DNA from: Nageia nagi
Taxonomy: Eukaryota > Pinophyta
NCBI GenBank assembly: GCA_050084985.1
Contig: JBITNC010000002.1
Location: 21,948,001 to 22,012,000 of the forward strand
Length of the DNA stretch: 64,000 nt
Direction: 5' to 3'
The notes under the pieces are model-generated. The model searched no databases, was not told the origin of the DNA, and saw only the letters and a list, made by a program, of their open reading frames with translations. This document shows positions 10,931-24,310 of the stretch, piece after piece. The number at the start of each line of letters is the position of its first letter. Within the stretch, counting starts at the first letter, position 1. A program made the position numbers and the translations under genes.

Positions 10931-12032
10931 TTGAGAAAATCAAGTGAGTTGAGATCTTTGTGTACTTAAGAAATTTAAAGACTTGGTCTTGCTTCTTTCA
11001 ACTTGATATTGTATCAATATTAATAAAATATATGCCTTTTTCAAACTTATGATTATTATTTTTGGATCAAATAAGTATGTTGGCAATAAAGGCATGTATG
11101 TTAGCTTGTGGTGGCATATGGTGAATTAATGATGTGATAGATCTCATCTTGAGAATGAGAATAGCCTGAGTTTCTTCTCTGATTCACTCCTTGTTAATAT
11201 TTGAAAGGTTGACCTTTGATAAACTTGCATAAGTGAGAAATTCCTTAAAGACACTAGTCACTTAAGTTTATTTTTGGTACCTTTCCTCTTTTAATCCCTT
11301 AGTGAAGTATACTTTGTCTTCATTTTTTTTATGACCTTTGTAAGATGATTCTTAAAAATCAAAACTAAGGAGGAAAATATATCAACAATTTTAAGAGAAT
11401 TTAACTTTCCTTTAGATATAAATTCTTCATTAAAAAAAGGGAAGGAGCCACACAATGAAGTGTATCATTATGATCTATGAAATTAAAGGTTATAGGATCT
11501 ATTTTTCATAACTAATATTTAATTTTAAGTGAAATAAAGATTGATGGAATTTTGAAGAAAATAGGCTCTTATTTCATGTAAAACCTTATAAAAAAATGGG
11601 CTCTGATTTTGAGTCACCTAGAGAGCTCAAAATATGACTATAAATATGAAGTTGAGTATGCATCTCTACTCATAATAAACTTCAAACTTCTCTATATTTT
11701 TGAATGACTACTATAAAGGTAGACCTTAATGGAACTTAGCACTTAGTCCCATATCAATTTGAGAGGAATATTAAATGGTTAAGTTCAAAATATCAAGTTG
11801 TGTGATATGAAGAAAAGATTAATAGTCTTTTGCTCAAATTACAAGATGTTATAATACTTGTACCCAAGGTTGAAAGATACTCAACTGTGAAAAGTCTCTT
11901 TGGTGACTTAGATAACTTGGTATTAACCCTAATTTATATGGATGGATGCCACATTATTTTTTTCCATGTTAATGGAAGAATATCCATGTTAATTTATGGA
12001 TTTATGCTACATTGTTAATTATTTATTTTCTA
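10931..12032. other. Unassigned AT-rich sequence
   Basis: No gene or repeat family recognised. A TATAAATATG at about 11639 and ACTTAGTCCCATATCAATTTG near 11740 have the look of retroelement promoter sequence, but neither could be placed. Confidence 0.25.
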
Positions 12033-12165
12033 ATTATTAGAGTAGTTAAAAGGTTCACCCTTTTCTAAAACTGCAAATTATTGGAGTGTTTAAAAAGGTT
12101 CACCCTTCTCCATGAATGCACATTATTAGAGTGGTTAAAAAAGTTTTCCCATCTCCAAAATTGTA
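12033..12165. repeat. Three imperfect tandem units of about 47 bp
   Basis: The phrase ATTAGAGTGGTTAAAAAG, followed by GTTCACCCTTCTCCAAAACTG, recurs at about 12035, 12080 and 12125 with substitutions. Confidence 0.65.
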
Positions 12166-12224
12166 ATTTTTTATGAAATTTGAATCCATTTTATTGGATT
12201 AATGCTACCTTATTCCATCATATG

Positions 12225-12650
12225 CATATTGACTAGTAGTATGGTCAAGTTGGCATTTTGTAGCTTATGCATCTTGACTAGTGGCATAGTCAAGTTTGCA
12301 TGTTGTGGCTTGTTCTTCATCTAAGCTATGATATTGTTGAAGAAGAACTTAAACCTCCAAATCAACATGTTTGTAAATATATAAGAACTTATGCATATTT
12401 AACATGTGGCTTATGCATTGCATGTGATCTTTTTTTTATCAATTTGATATTTTGTGGCTTGTACATATTGACTAGTGGCATAGGTAAGTTTATATATTGT
12501 CGCATGTTCTTCATTTATGCTACAATATTGTTGAAGGAGAACTTAAACCTCCAAATCAACATGTTTGTAAATAGATAAGAACTTATGCATCTTTGACATG
12601 TGGCTTATGCATTGCATGTGATTTTTTTATCAAGTTGGTATTTGATAATT
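12225..12650. repeat. 195-bp tandem duplication
   Basis: Units 12271-12465 and 12466-12640 share long near-identical blocks (for example AACTTAAACCTCCAAATCAA and ATGTGGCTTATGCATTGCAT). A partial copy at 12225-12270 repeats the opening TTGACTAGT phrase. It lies in the 3' untranslated zone of copia element G. A comparable TTGACTC-type repeat sits in the same place in element F. Confidence 0.75.
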
Positions 12651-13836
12651 TATGGCATGGTTTAGGTAACATGGTCACATGATTATTTGATAGGTAAAAT
12701 TATTATCAAGGGGAGAAAGGAAGTGTTATGATATGATGAAACCTTCATACCAAAAATAAATACAAATAATTATCTAAAATAAATAAAAGTAAAAAAAAAA
12801 ATATGATGATTGATGATCATGTTATGCACTTGTGGATATTTTGAATATCATTGTTTGATAGTGCATCATTTGGTTAACAGTGCATTTGATATTATGCATA
12901 TTTGGATATTTATATTGCACATATGATATGATATATCAATACTTGTTAGTATGCACATGTGATATTCTTAGATATCATAGTTGATGATGTATGTCATCTT
13001 TCATGTTGAATGATGTATCTTACTAGTTTTGTTATAAGTTGCTTGTAGCTTGCAAGTTACTTACTTCGAGTATGCAAGCTCATGAAGGCTCATCATGTCA
13101 ACTTGTTATATGAATACTACTTGTACATTAAAAGATTTTATGGTTAATAATTGTATTGAAAACCATTTGTTAAAATGGTTAAGTAGTTGATTCTTATAGA
13201 ACCATCTAAATTCTATTACTTTCTCACAAATTCTTATCTTCGCTTGTATTCTTATGGAGGAGAACTCTTTTACTCTTTCTCTCTTTGCCTTCTCAACTCT
13301 CTACCCTAGTATTTCATTAAGGGGGGGTGTTAGAATTTATAATGCATTATTGTAAGGTCTCTTAATGTAATTCACTTAATACTTAAGGGTATCCCTAGAT
13401 ACCTGAAGTATTTAGTGAATATGATAATGTAGCTTGTCCTACACTCCATATCATGAACATGTCCCTTGGGTAAAAGGGTGGTGCATATAATGAATATGTA
13501 CAATGGTTAATAGGGTGATCCAAGGGAGGATTTTGGCCTATAAATAAAGGGCCCTCTCCTTGAGATCACATACACTTAGAGAAGCATGAAAATACTAATC
13601 TTGTAGAGTTATAGGAATGCTCTTGTAAGAATTTTGTAAGAAAATTCTTGAGAATTTGTAGGAGAATTCACTTGTGAGAAGTAAAGAAAATATGGTTCAA
13701 GTGGATGTACTCCCATGATGGAGGAACCACTATATATGGTGTATCTCATTATGCATGAAATTGTGTTTCTTTCATTGAAGATTTATGGAATCCTTAATCA
13801 AGGTGATCTTGGTTATGGAATATTTTTATTCCATCA
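12651..13836 (+). mobile_element. Copia element G: 3' zone plus 3' LTR
   Basis: The 12650-13327 tail matches the 3' untranslated zones of A, B and F, including AAGGGGAGAAAG followed by GATGAAACC (12709-12745), TGCAAGCTC (13074) and GGAGGAGAACTC (13255-13266). A PPT TTAAGGGGGGG ends at 13327. The LTR at 13328-13836 begins TGTTAGAATTTATAATGC and ends ATTCCATCA. It has a TATAAATA box near 13539 and the leader hairpin at 13701-13730 (CTCC-CATGAT-GGAG). No gag-pol, PBS or 5' LTR is present, so the element is heavily truncated. Confidence 0.75.
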
Positions 13837-15114
13837 TTACAATTTTGACTAAGGAACTATATTAGGCCCTATCAATTACAAAGGTTAAGAATGCAATATT
13901 AGTTTCTTTCTTAATAAAGCTTATGGTTTATCACTATAATCTATTCCTCTTAATTTCCTGTATTTCCTCCCTCAGTGATACTAGGTTGAGAAACTTGAGG
14001 GATAGTGGGATCATAGTGGGACATGTTTGGAACTTGTCAACCATAAGTGAGTAATCCTTAATCTTATGCTCTACATACTAAAAATGATAACAAGTACTGA
14101 TAAAATTAATATAAACAACCCATTGGATCATTATTATATCTCCAATATGAATTTCAATGTGGTCTTAAGAACTTTAGAGAGATCATATTTGATGTGAACT
14201 CTCCTATTGGGATGAATAAAATAAAACTTTACTTACTCCATGAAAAACATTTCCTATGGTATAGACTAAATACTAAATAAATGACCGAAGGATCATAGGC
14301 AACCTAAGAAATTCAACTCAAAATGGTACTTCTAATGATACATTATCCTCAATTGACAAATATTTTGACCATTGTTGAAAATATGTAAGGAGTTATACAA
14401 ACACCAAGGGCCACACTTCAAAACTTGTTAAGCATGTTGGGCATTAACAAATAAAAAAAGAAAAAATCTCTTGGTTAAGTTTTGGATACCCTTAACTTTA
14501 ATACCATAGGGGTGCCATGTATACTAAATCCATCCATAGATCAAGGTATCATTGAGGATGCATCGTAGGAAATATCCTATTAGCTATTCAAGCCAATGAT
14601 AAGAAAAATTAAATTTAGATAAACAAATAACCACATGATGATATGGATTATTACCTTGTGGAAAATTTTGGGTTTGAACTTATAGGCTTTTTCATAGTCA
14701 TCATTCTGACCTCTAACAAATTTAGCATAAGATGAAGTTGTTGAGTGGTTAGATGATAAAATATGTAATGAAGCACCACCTAAGGTGGCGTAAATGTAAC
14801 TATGATGTGCCACCTAATATGTATCCTGCATGAAAACTAAAGGCAACCGACAGTAGGATGATGGGTCACAAAGAAAGACCTAGATTGCATGCATATAAAT
14901 GAGACCTCAACTATCTCTTTGTTCTCTCTCTATCTATTCCTTTCTACACTAATCATGTACTTTTTTTAGATTGTAAAATTTGTATTTTATTTTTGGATAG
15001 ATCATGAATTTGATCATTGATCTATCTTCTTTATACTTAAAATATATTTAATACATACATACAACCCTAATTATAGCAGGAATAAAATTACAATTTTTTC
15101 TTTCAAACATAATT
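13837..15114. other. Unassigned sequence between G and LINE copy 1
   Basis: AT-rich, with no gene seen. A CATATAAATGAG box at about 14894, followed by a C/T-rich run, looks promoter- or LTR-like but has no identifiable partner. Confidence 0.3.
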
Positions 15115-17560
15115 AACTCGATGCCTTTAAAAAGGATCTACAAGATTCTCTCAACTCATATTCTAAAACTATATCCTCAATAACTTATTTTTATAATAAC
15201 TTCACCTTAAAATTATCTATGTGCACCAACAAAAACTCTTGTCAAAAAAGTATGACCTATAATAATAGAAAAATAAATAGATGGTATACCATGGATTGTA
15301 AAGTTTCTCTGAAAACTATTAAAATTGTTCAAAATGATATGGATTTAAATAATAGAATATAAAAGAATATAAAATCTTTGTTAAATATAAGAAATAATTA
15401 TTTTTAAATCAATAATAAGAAAAACTTATAGATCTATGTAAACATAATCCGAAATTATTTTGGAAAATAATTTTACCTAGAAAAATGATAGTTGAATCTC
15501 AAATTGACTTAAATAGTCGGAATTGTTATCTAAAAAAAAATTATAGTTACCCTCTAAATATGGAAGACACTTTATAGGATTTAGCACTTGATTTTACCCA
15601 AAATAATGTTTTCTCTATAAATGATAAATTAAGGATGGAATTAAAATATTATCAAAATGGAAGGCCAAATACATAGAAGGATATTAAGCAATTTTTAAGA
15701 AAATTAGTAGATCTATCCTCACCCCTCATATCTAAACCCTTTTCAAAACTTATCTTAAATAAGGATTTCCTAATAAATGGACTATAAGTTCAATTGTTCT
15801 TATTTAATTACAAAATTAGAGATTAAACGAATCCATCAAATTATATAACTATTATGATAATTCATTTACTTACCAAACTCTATGTTAGTATTATAGAAAA
15901 TAAAATTAGTAATTGGCTTGATGATAATAATTTAAGAGCTAAAGCTCAAGCCAATTCTATGAATAAAAATTCAACAATTGATCACATCATCACTTTTTGA
16001 ATTATTACTAAAAAAAATTTGAAATTATAAAGAAGATTTATTTGCTTGCTTTGTATATTTTTAAAAAGTGTTTGCTCCTATTCCTAGGGATAAATGTTTA
16101 AAAGTGTATGGTAAATTTAAATTTACTTTTTGAACTAATATTAGATGTTTATAGGCCTTACAAGTATGTCAACACCAAACTCAAAACTAATCAAAGGTGG
16201 TCTAAGGAAATTAGTTGCAATATTAGATTTAAACAAGATTTTCCTTCCCTAACTTTGTTTGGTATTTAAATAGATCAACTAGGAAAATATTTTGAAGAAA
16301 TTGAGTGCATAGATACCAACCTTTCTAAATTCATTATTATTCTTCTACTTTATGCAAATGATATTATCTTATTAGCTAGACATTATGATGATCTTGTGAA
16401 ATAATTAAATATCATTTAAATATTTTATGGTGAATATAATTTACTAGTTAATGTAGATAAAACCAAAATTATGTCTCACACCATAATCCTCTTTAATAAT
16501 CAACCCTTCTAAAAGATGTCCTGGGTATCAACATAGATCACAAAATGAATTGGAATTTAAGTGTTGAAAAAAGAATATCTATTGGATGGAAAGCCTTCTA
16601 TGGTTTGGAGAATAAATGTGAAAATGTTGGACTTTGAAATTAGTATAAAAGAAAACCCTTTTCTCTTGTGTTGTAACTCTGGAAATACTTTATGATTGTG
16701 AAGTCTGAGGTGGAAGCATTTGCCAAAAAAAATTGAAATAAAATTGAATAAATTCAAAAATAATTTATCCTTTATAACTTCAAAATTAAGAATAACATAC
16801 CATACCCTATCCTTCTCATGAAAGTTGGTTTACTCCCTATTAAAAATGTGTCTTTAAAATGATATATATTATATAATCATAAGCTAACAAAGTTAGATCA
16901 TCTTAGATTATTGGTAGTCACCTAACAAACTTGCCCATCTCATCATTTTAAAAGAGGTTTTCTAAAAGATTTTGATAAGTGACTTGATTTTTGGGACTTA
17001 AACAACAACATAACCCCTTCTAATAGCAACAAATGAGAAGTATAAATTGCAAATATAGTAATTCAAAATTTTTGGATTAATGATAAAATTAAATATAAAA
17101 TAAAATTATACCATTATAAAAATATCATTAATCAAAACCTTGAACATCTTTCATAGTCACATAAGATTATTAGTCTCAAAAAGAAACTTGTGACTATAAA
17201 ATTAATAACTAAATCACACAAACTACATATTGAAACTAATAGATGAACAATACCAAAAATAACTTGGGATAAAAGAATTTATATGTTATGTAAACTAAAT
17301 GCCATAGAGGATAAGATTCATTTTCTTTTCTTTTACCCACTCTAAAAATATATTAGACAAACCTACAAATGTATTTGTAATTGCAACTTGATCCACAAAT
17401 TCTTAAACTAATATAACCAAAATAGGCTTTGATGATTTTATTGTGCAACTTAATTATGTGAGAAACAATCATTCAAAAACTTAATTGATATATTTTCATT
17501 TCTAGACAAGTTTTAATAAGTCTTACAAACCATTAGGTTTAGAAGGATATTAAAAGGCTT
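15115..17560 (+). pseudogene. LINE copy 1 (jockey/RTE-like plant LINE), RT region
   Basis: A decayed non-LTR retrotransposon ORF2. The RT core is readable in pieces: NHLIT-type palm entry near 15830-15990 (ITIMIIHLLTKLYVSIIENKI-like, interrupted), SLTLFGI-IDQLGKYFEEIE near 16250-16300, and catalytic ILLLYANDIILLARHYDD near 16340-16390 (YADD changed to YAND). A C-terminal part runs to about 17560. It aligns by eye with copy 2 (29945-32050) and copy 3 (39425-39860). No endonuclease domain is seen, so it is probably 5'-truncated. Stops occur every few dozen codons. Confidence 0.75.
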
Positions 17561-18739
17561 ATCTATCTATCCTATTTATTTTTTCCTCTACTGCATCTCC
17601 TCTAATAATTCTTAATACAATTATTACTGCATCAACATGTGACATGGTGGGTTAAGTTCCTTATGGTTATCTCCCTTGTATCTCAACTCCTATTAGACTT
17701 CATACCATGGTATTAACTATTATAATTCATTTTTAAAAAAAAATTAATATAATAATTTTTTAATTTAAAAAACATCAATATTTATATCAAACATCAAGAA
17801 TCCATTTTTTTTAAATAATTTATTATTATAATATTAAAATTTTGATATTAATATAATATAATATTATTATAATAATTTATTATTAATATTCTTATTTTCA
17901 AATGACATTATTGAAATATAATATATGATATGAACATTTTATGATGATCTCTTAGATATTAATACTTTATTTTGTACAAATGAATTAGGATTTTATATAT
18001 TCATTTGATTAGTTATGTTTTTGTATCAATCTAGATTTTACGTTAAGGTGGTAAGAATATGGTTGAATAAAAGATTTTGAGGACCACCAACATTGAGAAA
18101 AAAGTTGTTAAATTGAAATATCCATATTTTACACAAAATAATACTCCTAGAAATACAAGAGGGTTAAAGAAATTAGTTTCATCCAAATATATTATGTAAA
18201 AACTTACTGAATAATAAAACCTAAGTAATTAACAAAGTATATGTTAATAGTAAATTTGGTAAAGTAATATAAAGATAAAATAAAAGGTAAAGAGTGAGAA
18301 AAATGGTATTTGTTTGACTTGGATTTCAACCTAAATCTTTGATTCTTGATTACTTCTCATATTAATTTTGATGTAGATCTTAAATCTTAAAATAATAAGA
18401 TTAAATATAAGAACCACTCTAAATAAAATGGAAGATTTTATGTGATTAATTTGATGAATGATCAAACCTAAAATTCTTTATCCAAATAATTTAAATAAAA
18501 ACACATAAATAAAAGTTTGATTTCATAAAAAATATGCCATTTAAAAAGAATAAACAAACTCTTTTGATATTATTGTGGTAATTTGTTGAATTGCTTTGGT
18601 GATCTTCGTCATTGTTTTAGCTATAAAAAAATGTTGTGACAACTTACAAAATATTATGCTAATCTCTGTGATACAATCATTTGTAACAACTTCTTTGATG
18701 ATCTATAAATAAAAAAAAAATAAACTACGTAGAATAATG
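17561..18739. other. AT-rich intergenic sequence
   Basis: Very AT-rich, with long A/T runs and ATTATTATAATA words (17750-17900). No gene or element recognised. Confidence 0.35.
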
Positions 18740-18940
18740 AATCTTGATCTTTTCAATAATAATTTTTTATTATATGAATATTAAAAGATGGCATTGACAA
18801 AAGCATTTGCACGAGTGTTCCCAACACCTAACGAAATGCGAATACATGGTCAATTCCCAAAGACTTGGGAAGTTGGTTTGGGATATTTTTACATTCGAAG
18901 GTGTCTCGATTTGGATTTGGACCCATGCCATCACCAGTCT

Positions 18941-19720
18941 TGGATTGTGGAGCCTAATTTGGAAAATGGCATATGGTTTAACAAGTGCCAGTCATTTAGG
19001 GAAATAATCAGTTTTGTAATTTTTTTTACAAATTTTTGCATGTTTATTTTAGAACTATAGAATGCATGGTATTTGCAACAATCTATTATTTATGTAACTC
19101 CTCTACCAAGAGAGTTGTACGTAAAAGGAGAGATTGTAAATCTTTGTTATTGTAAGGAGAAGTCGCATGGATATATTGTAGATCTCTATTATAAGATTGT
19201 AATATTGTAGTGTGAGTACAATGGCATGCTTGTAGATGCATAAAGTTGCACACAATAATGCAAAGTGGATACTGTGATACATGGTAACATGATAATCTTA
19301 GATGCTTAATGTTGCAAGGTGTTTGCATATTATTGTTTGCAGGCTAACTACACATGGTGTGTGGAGCTACAAAAAAGCATGGTGTATGCAAGTTCTTCTT
19401 GGCTTGATGTGAAGTTATTTTGCATGTTGATCATAGTGTAGTGATTGTATGTGAGCAAGAGAAACTCATGCAGAGATGTTGGTGGATTTCAAATAGAAAG
19501 TTGCAATTGGTTCTATTGCTGGAATGGTCCCTCATGTATTGTATTGGTGTTAATAAAATAATTGGTGTTTCTCTGGGAACGTAGTCCATTATGGGTGAAC
19601 CTTGTTATATATTATTTTATCTCTGATCTTGCATGTATATGTTCTTTTATGGTAGTTGTTTTTACTATTATTAATTGCTTTCTCCAAAGAATTTTATATT
19701 CTATATACTAAATCCTAAAA
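18941..19720 (+). repeat. 5' LTR of the small LTR element
   Basis: Direct repeat partner of 20563-21311. Shared landmarks are AAGGAGAGATTGTAAATCTT, TTGCACACAATAAT and a GGGTGAACCT phrase near the end. The PBS follows two bases after its end. Confidence 0.8.
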
Positions 19721-20562
19721 ATTGGTATCAAAGCATGTTGGAATTTAGGATACTCATCAGAAGGGTTTTTTGGATTGAGTGGGAGCTTGACTTGAGCGGG
19801 AACTATACCAGAAGATGGATGTTGGTCTCTTGAACTTGAAGGCCAAAGAGATTATGTTAAGATGTTTGAACATGTGTGAATGGATGATATTCATCCATGC
19901 AAGATTGCTGGTATGGGAAACTTTATTTATGCTTGATTTCAAAATTTTGGAAGGTTTTTGATATGTTGCAAGAGATAGTTGGCCACTTCTCTTTGCTCTA
20001 TCTCTTTTACAATTTTGGATGTAGGTTGATTTGAAAAGGATGTTTCCAATGTATTATCCTTGACTGCAGAAGATCGGAGATTGGTGAAGCAATGGAAGCA
20101 ATGAAGAAAAAGAATGTCCAAGGGTTGGACATGGCATTGATTCTTTTGCATGTTATTTGAGATGGATCATATGATATGGTAGTGGCAAATCACATTATGT
20201 GTGAGCATGTTATGTGGATGACACATAATGTGTGGTTCTTATAAGAGTTGATGATGATTTGTTTCATCAAGTTGCATGAATATTGGTATATGTCAAGATT
20301 ATGTAGATTGTGTGTTACTTGTTGGTCACAGGTGAAAGTGCACATGGTTGATACTAGTGGTGTAGAGCATGGATACAACAATCTGGAGAGATTGACATCC
20401 CTTGATTGATTGAAGAGTTATCTTCAGTAGATGCAACAACAATGGAGTTGTTGTGGAGGAGATGATATTCCTCATTTGGCATGAAGATGTTCTTTGACGG
20501 ATGCAATAGTGGTTGAGTTGTTGTGAATTAGTCTCCAAGTGAGAGATTATTAGATTTTGGAG

Positions 20563-21311
20563 TGGATTATAGAGCCTAATTTGGAAAGTGGCATGAGGTT
20601 TAGCAAGTGCTAGTAGGTTGGGGAAATACTCAGTTTTGTAATGCTTTTTACAAGTCCTTGCATTATATTTTAGGATTCTAGAATGCATGGCATTTGCAAC
20701 AATTTATTATTTATGTAACTCCTTTACTGAGAGAGTTGTATGCAAAAGGAGAGATTGTAAATCTTTATTGTTGTAAGGAGAAGTCGCATGGAGAGATTGT
20801 AGATCTCTATTATAAGATTGTACTATTGTAGTATGAATACAATGGTATACTTTATATGCATAAAGTTGCACACAATAATTCAAAGTGGATATTATGATGC
20901 ATAGTAACATGACAATCTTAAATGCTTAATATTGCAGGGTGTTTGTACATTGTTGTTTGCAAAGTGATCGCACATGGTGATGCATGAACCTACAAAAAAG
21001 CATGGTGTAAGTTCTTGGCTTGATGCAAAGTTATTTTGCATGTTGATCACGATGTAGTGATTGTATATGAGCAAGAGAAACTCATGGAGAGATGTTAGTG
21101 GATTTCAGATAGGAAGTTGCAATTGGTTCTATTGTTGGAATGTTCCCTCATATATTCTATTGTTGTTAGATGTAGCCCATTTTGGGTGAACCTCATCAGA
21201 TGTTGTGTTATCTTTGATCTTGCATGTTTATGTTCTTGTGTTGTAGTTATTTCTGCTATTATTAATTTCTTACTCCAAAGAATTATATATTCTATATAGT
21301 AAATTGTAACA
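20563..21311 (+). repeat. 3' LTR of the small LTR element
   Basis: Copy of 18941-19720 with many substitutions and a few small deletions, so the insertion is old. It ends AAATTGTAACA at the boundary with the host segment. Confidence 0.8.
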
Positions 21312-21435
21312 ACCAATACCACTTGTGATGGAAAACAGAATTGAAGTGGTGTCTTCTTATGACAAACAAAACAAAGATAAAGATAGAAATATCCTCCCAG
21401 ATGACACACATAACTATATAAATAAAGAAGTTATC

Positions 21436-21616
21436 TAGAGGAGAGGATTCAATTATACCCAGATAATTAGGTGAGGAAGAATTTATAATTTTTTTAAAAA
21501 TGATTCGATTTTATTGAGTTTTAAGAGACGTAAAGTTAAGATACACAATATTCTCTTTTATCAATGATATATTTAAAATAATTATTTATATTGTAAGTTC
21601 TAGATCCTCTCCTCTA
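21436..21616. mobile_element. Possible MITE, 181 bp with 13-bp perfect TIRs
   Basis: TAGAGGAGAGGAT at 21436-21448 is perfectly inverted as ATCCTCTCCTCTA at 21604-21616. The interior is AT-rich and non-coding. If the outermost TA is the target duplication, the TIR proper is GAGGAGAGGAT and a TA-targeting (mariner-like) origin is likely. The second copy of the host segment lacks this stretch. Confidence 0.5.
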
Positions 21617-22784
21617 AGTAAGAACCAAATTGATCTTCTATCGAAAGTGATATATTTTGGTGGTGAAATCCCTCTATTTTCATATGATGCGAAGCATTGT
21701 TTTGCTAAACAAATCAAAAATAAAAATTTAGAGGTAATTTTTTAAGTCAATCTATAATCTAAAAATTAAGATATTAAAATATAAAACCAAGAATTCAAGT
21801 TTGAACTTCCAACAACTTTTTGAAAAAAATATCTAATTTCATGAATAATTATGAAAAAATTATCTAAACAATCACAAAATATCTTCTTTCATATTAAACA
21901 AATTCGAAGACTAAATTTATTTTTTCAATATGAAAGATAATACTTCACAATTATCTAAACAAATCCATCAATACCAACACAAAGATGCACCAAGATGTCA
22001 CATTCCTACAATATGTGAGATTGTTAGGAGATAGATGTGGTTCTTCACTAAGCTAGACAACGCCTATAAAAAACAAGAGCTCTAATAAATCTGTGGCACA
22101 CGTTGCAAGAAGGCATTGGTCTCTTAAAATCAGCAGCAAGATGAGGACCGGGACCTAATTCAAAGTATTTTACCTTAAATTCTCTTCGTGGGATGGCAGG
22201 ACAGGCAGAGTGAGCAGCATGATGGAGCCATTGAAGGGCCTGCTCAATATTTTATGAGGTTTTTACAGTTTTTAAATCCTCAACACGTGTGTGTATGGAC
22301 TTTCAGAGCCAACTTAGTCTATTAAACTACAGACTTGAAATAAATTATAGCCATCTTAATTGAAGTCCAAGTGACAGAATAAAGAAGGCAGAGGAGCCAA
22401 TGCTTCCGGTAGCCGCAATGCATTGGTAAGCAATTTTGGTAAAGAAGGATAATTGTATTTTTATGGTCGTTTTAAGGATATTTGAGATATATATTCGTTG
22501 ATTCACATCAGCATTTCATTCTCTTTTATTCTATAAAACTTTAAGCATGGTTTAGAAAAAAAAATTATAATTATTTTTAAATTAGTAGATAGTTTTCATA
22601 GAAGAAGGATTAATGAATTTAAAAATTCAAGGATGGTTTCAATTTTTTTTTTTTAATCTTAAAAAGTTGTAGTAAATAATTATTTTATAAGAAAGATTAA
22701 TATATTTTTAATAAATATAAAATGATAATAAATCTAAAATTCTAAGTACATGAATTAATCTTTTAATCATATAAATAAGCTAGA

Positions 22785-23925
22785 ACAAAGATTTGAAGAC
22801 TACCATCTAGTTATGAACATAAAAGAACTACAAACAAGGGGTATAATCTCTAAGATCAAAGGAAAACGTCCTCATTCTAAAGATGTTAGAAGATTTGTAG
22901 AGGAAGCATTTGAATGTGATGGTGAGTTTTGACTCCTACTCTCAAATAATTTTTTATATTTATTTTTGAAGATATGGATGACTACAAATGGGTTTTAAAA
23001 GACAAATGCAATTGATTGTTTGGACAAAGAGGGATATACATGAGAAAATGGTCAAAAGATTTAACCTTCTTGCTAAGAATATCATGGGGTACCCAATATG
23101 GATTAACTTATAGGCACTTTTGATTGAATTCTCAAGAATGTGGAAAAACACCATGATTTGGGCTAAGCTAGAATTGCTATTTGGTTGAAGACTTACAATT
23201 CTTGGCCAAAATCTATCACTTTGTCCCCAAGGTGGAGGACCCATGTTCAAAGTAGAGAGTACAAATGCTACTGTCTTAAATATTTCAAATGCCAACAACA
23301 TGGCACAAGAGGAAAGATTGCCCAAAATTGTAACAAACCATAGAAGATAACAACATAGAGGAAGATGAAGAAGTGTTGTTGATTCCCAACAAAATGAGAA
23401 GCATATTAAAGCAAAAGAATCAACAAAACTCTCCAAAATAGAGGAACATGCTAGGGAAAATCATAATATGGAAGACTTATTGAAACCCTCACCAAGTGGT
23501 GATAGGGTAGACATGAATGAAATGAGAAAAAGGATAAACCATGCAAAGACAATGTTCAAAAACCAAGCAGCAAACAACAAACCCTTCTTTCATTGTGCAT
23601 GACAAATGAGGATAGCGGAAAATTTTGATTTGAATTTAAAAATTTGTAATGGTGGACTAAAGGGAAGAATTTAAATGAATTTAATTTGAATTTAAAAGTT
23701 AAACTTCTAATTTGGGAGGTGTGTAGTGTATTTTCCAAAAGGTTTTTTTAATAGGCTAGAGTTAAATTTGAAAAGAGAATGCTTGTGTCATCAAGGACCT
23801 AAATTTGTACTTAAAGCTTAAGTAAAAGGTTGGAAGGTCCTTTCAAAACTTCTATATTTTATTAATACAAAATTAACCTTATTAATAAAAAAATCTTTTA
23901 ATTTGCAATGAGTTAAATAATTTTA
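22785..23925 (+). pseudogene. LINE ORF1 fragment (DUF4283/zinc knuckle)
   Basis: This piece interrupts unit 1 exactly where unit 2 is continuous (AATCTTTTA... then AGAGAAGTGAAATAAT). In two frames joined by a shift it reads GIYMRKWSKD, then FNLLAKNIMGYPIWINL, then LIEFS. This resembles the DUF4283 part of plant LINE ORF1 proteins. Later, FKCQQHGTRGKIAQNC looks like a damaged CCHC knuckle. Stops are frequent and no reverse transcriptase follows. The identity is moderately supported; the unit 1/unit 2 comparison is what marks it as an insertion. Confidence 0.55.
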
Positions 23926-24310
23926 GAGAAGTGAAATAATAAATACAAACATCATCATCATCACAATTATGCTTGAGATGTTTGTGTTGAAAATTGGAAC
24001 TTATGACAACAAGAGATCATATTCATTGCTCGATCTTCTCTATAATGTTTTACCTTGGATTACAAGAAAAATTATCATCCACTTAATATGTTCTATTTCC
24101 TCCTCATGCAACACAAATATTCAAGAGATATCTTAGAAGAAACAATGAAACAATCAATGCTTCCTCCCTATTTACTATGTGAAAAATCAATATATAACTT
24201 AAAAATAAAAGCAACACTCAACAAAGCAATATCAAAGTTAATCTTATAATAGTCAAAACATGTTTCAATTTTAATTTCATATCATTTTGAGCCAAGAAAA
24301 GTTCATTGTC

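Larger units (their letters stand above)
18941..21311 (+). mobile_element. Small non-autonomous LTR retrotransposon (SMART/TRIM-like)
   Basis: Two long direct repeats, 18941-19720 (780 bp) and 20563-21311 (749 bp), both begin TGGATTRTRGAGCCTAATTT. A PBS TGGTATCAAAGC lies at 19723-19734, directly after the first. The internal region is only about 840 bp and has no recognisable gag or pol. The second copy of the host segment (24936 onward) is uninterrupted at this spot. Comparison gives flanks ACCAG (18933-18937) and ACCAA (21312-21316), an imperfect TSD. It must depend on proteins from elsewhere. Outer boundaries are good to a few bases; TCT at 18938-18940 is unexplained. Confidence 0.8.

Noticed and set aside
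20326-20688. A 120-codon minus-strand reading frame
   Set aside because: It lies across the interior and LTR of the small LTR element with no domain. Most likely chance.
22960-23436. A 158-codon minus-strand reading frame
   Set aside because: It is antisense to the LINE ORF1-like reading and shows no domain of its own.
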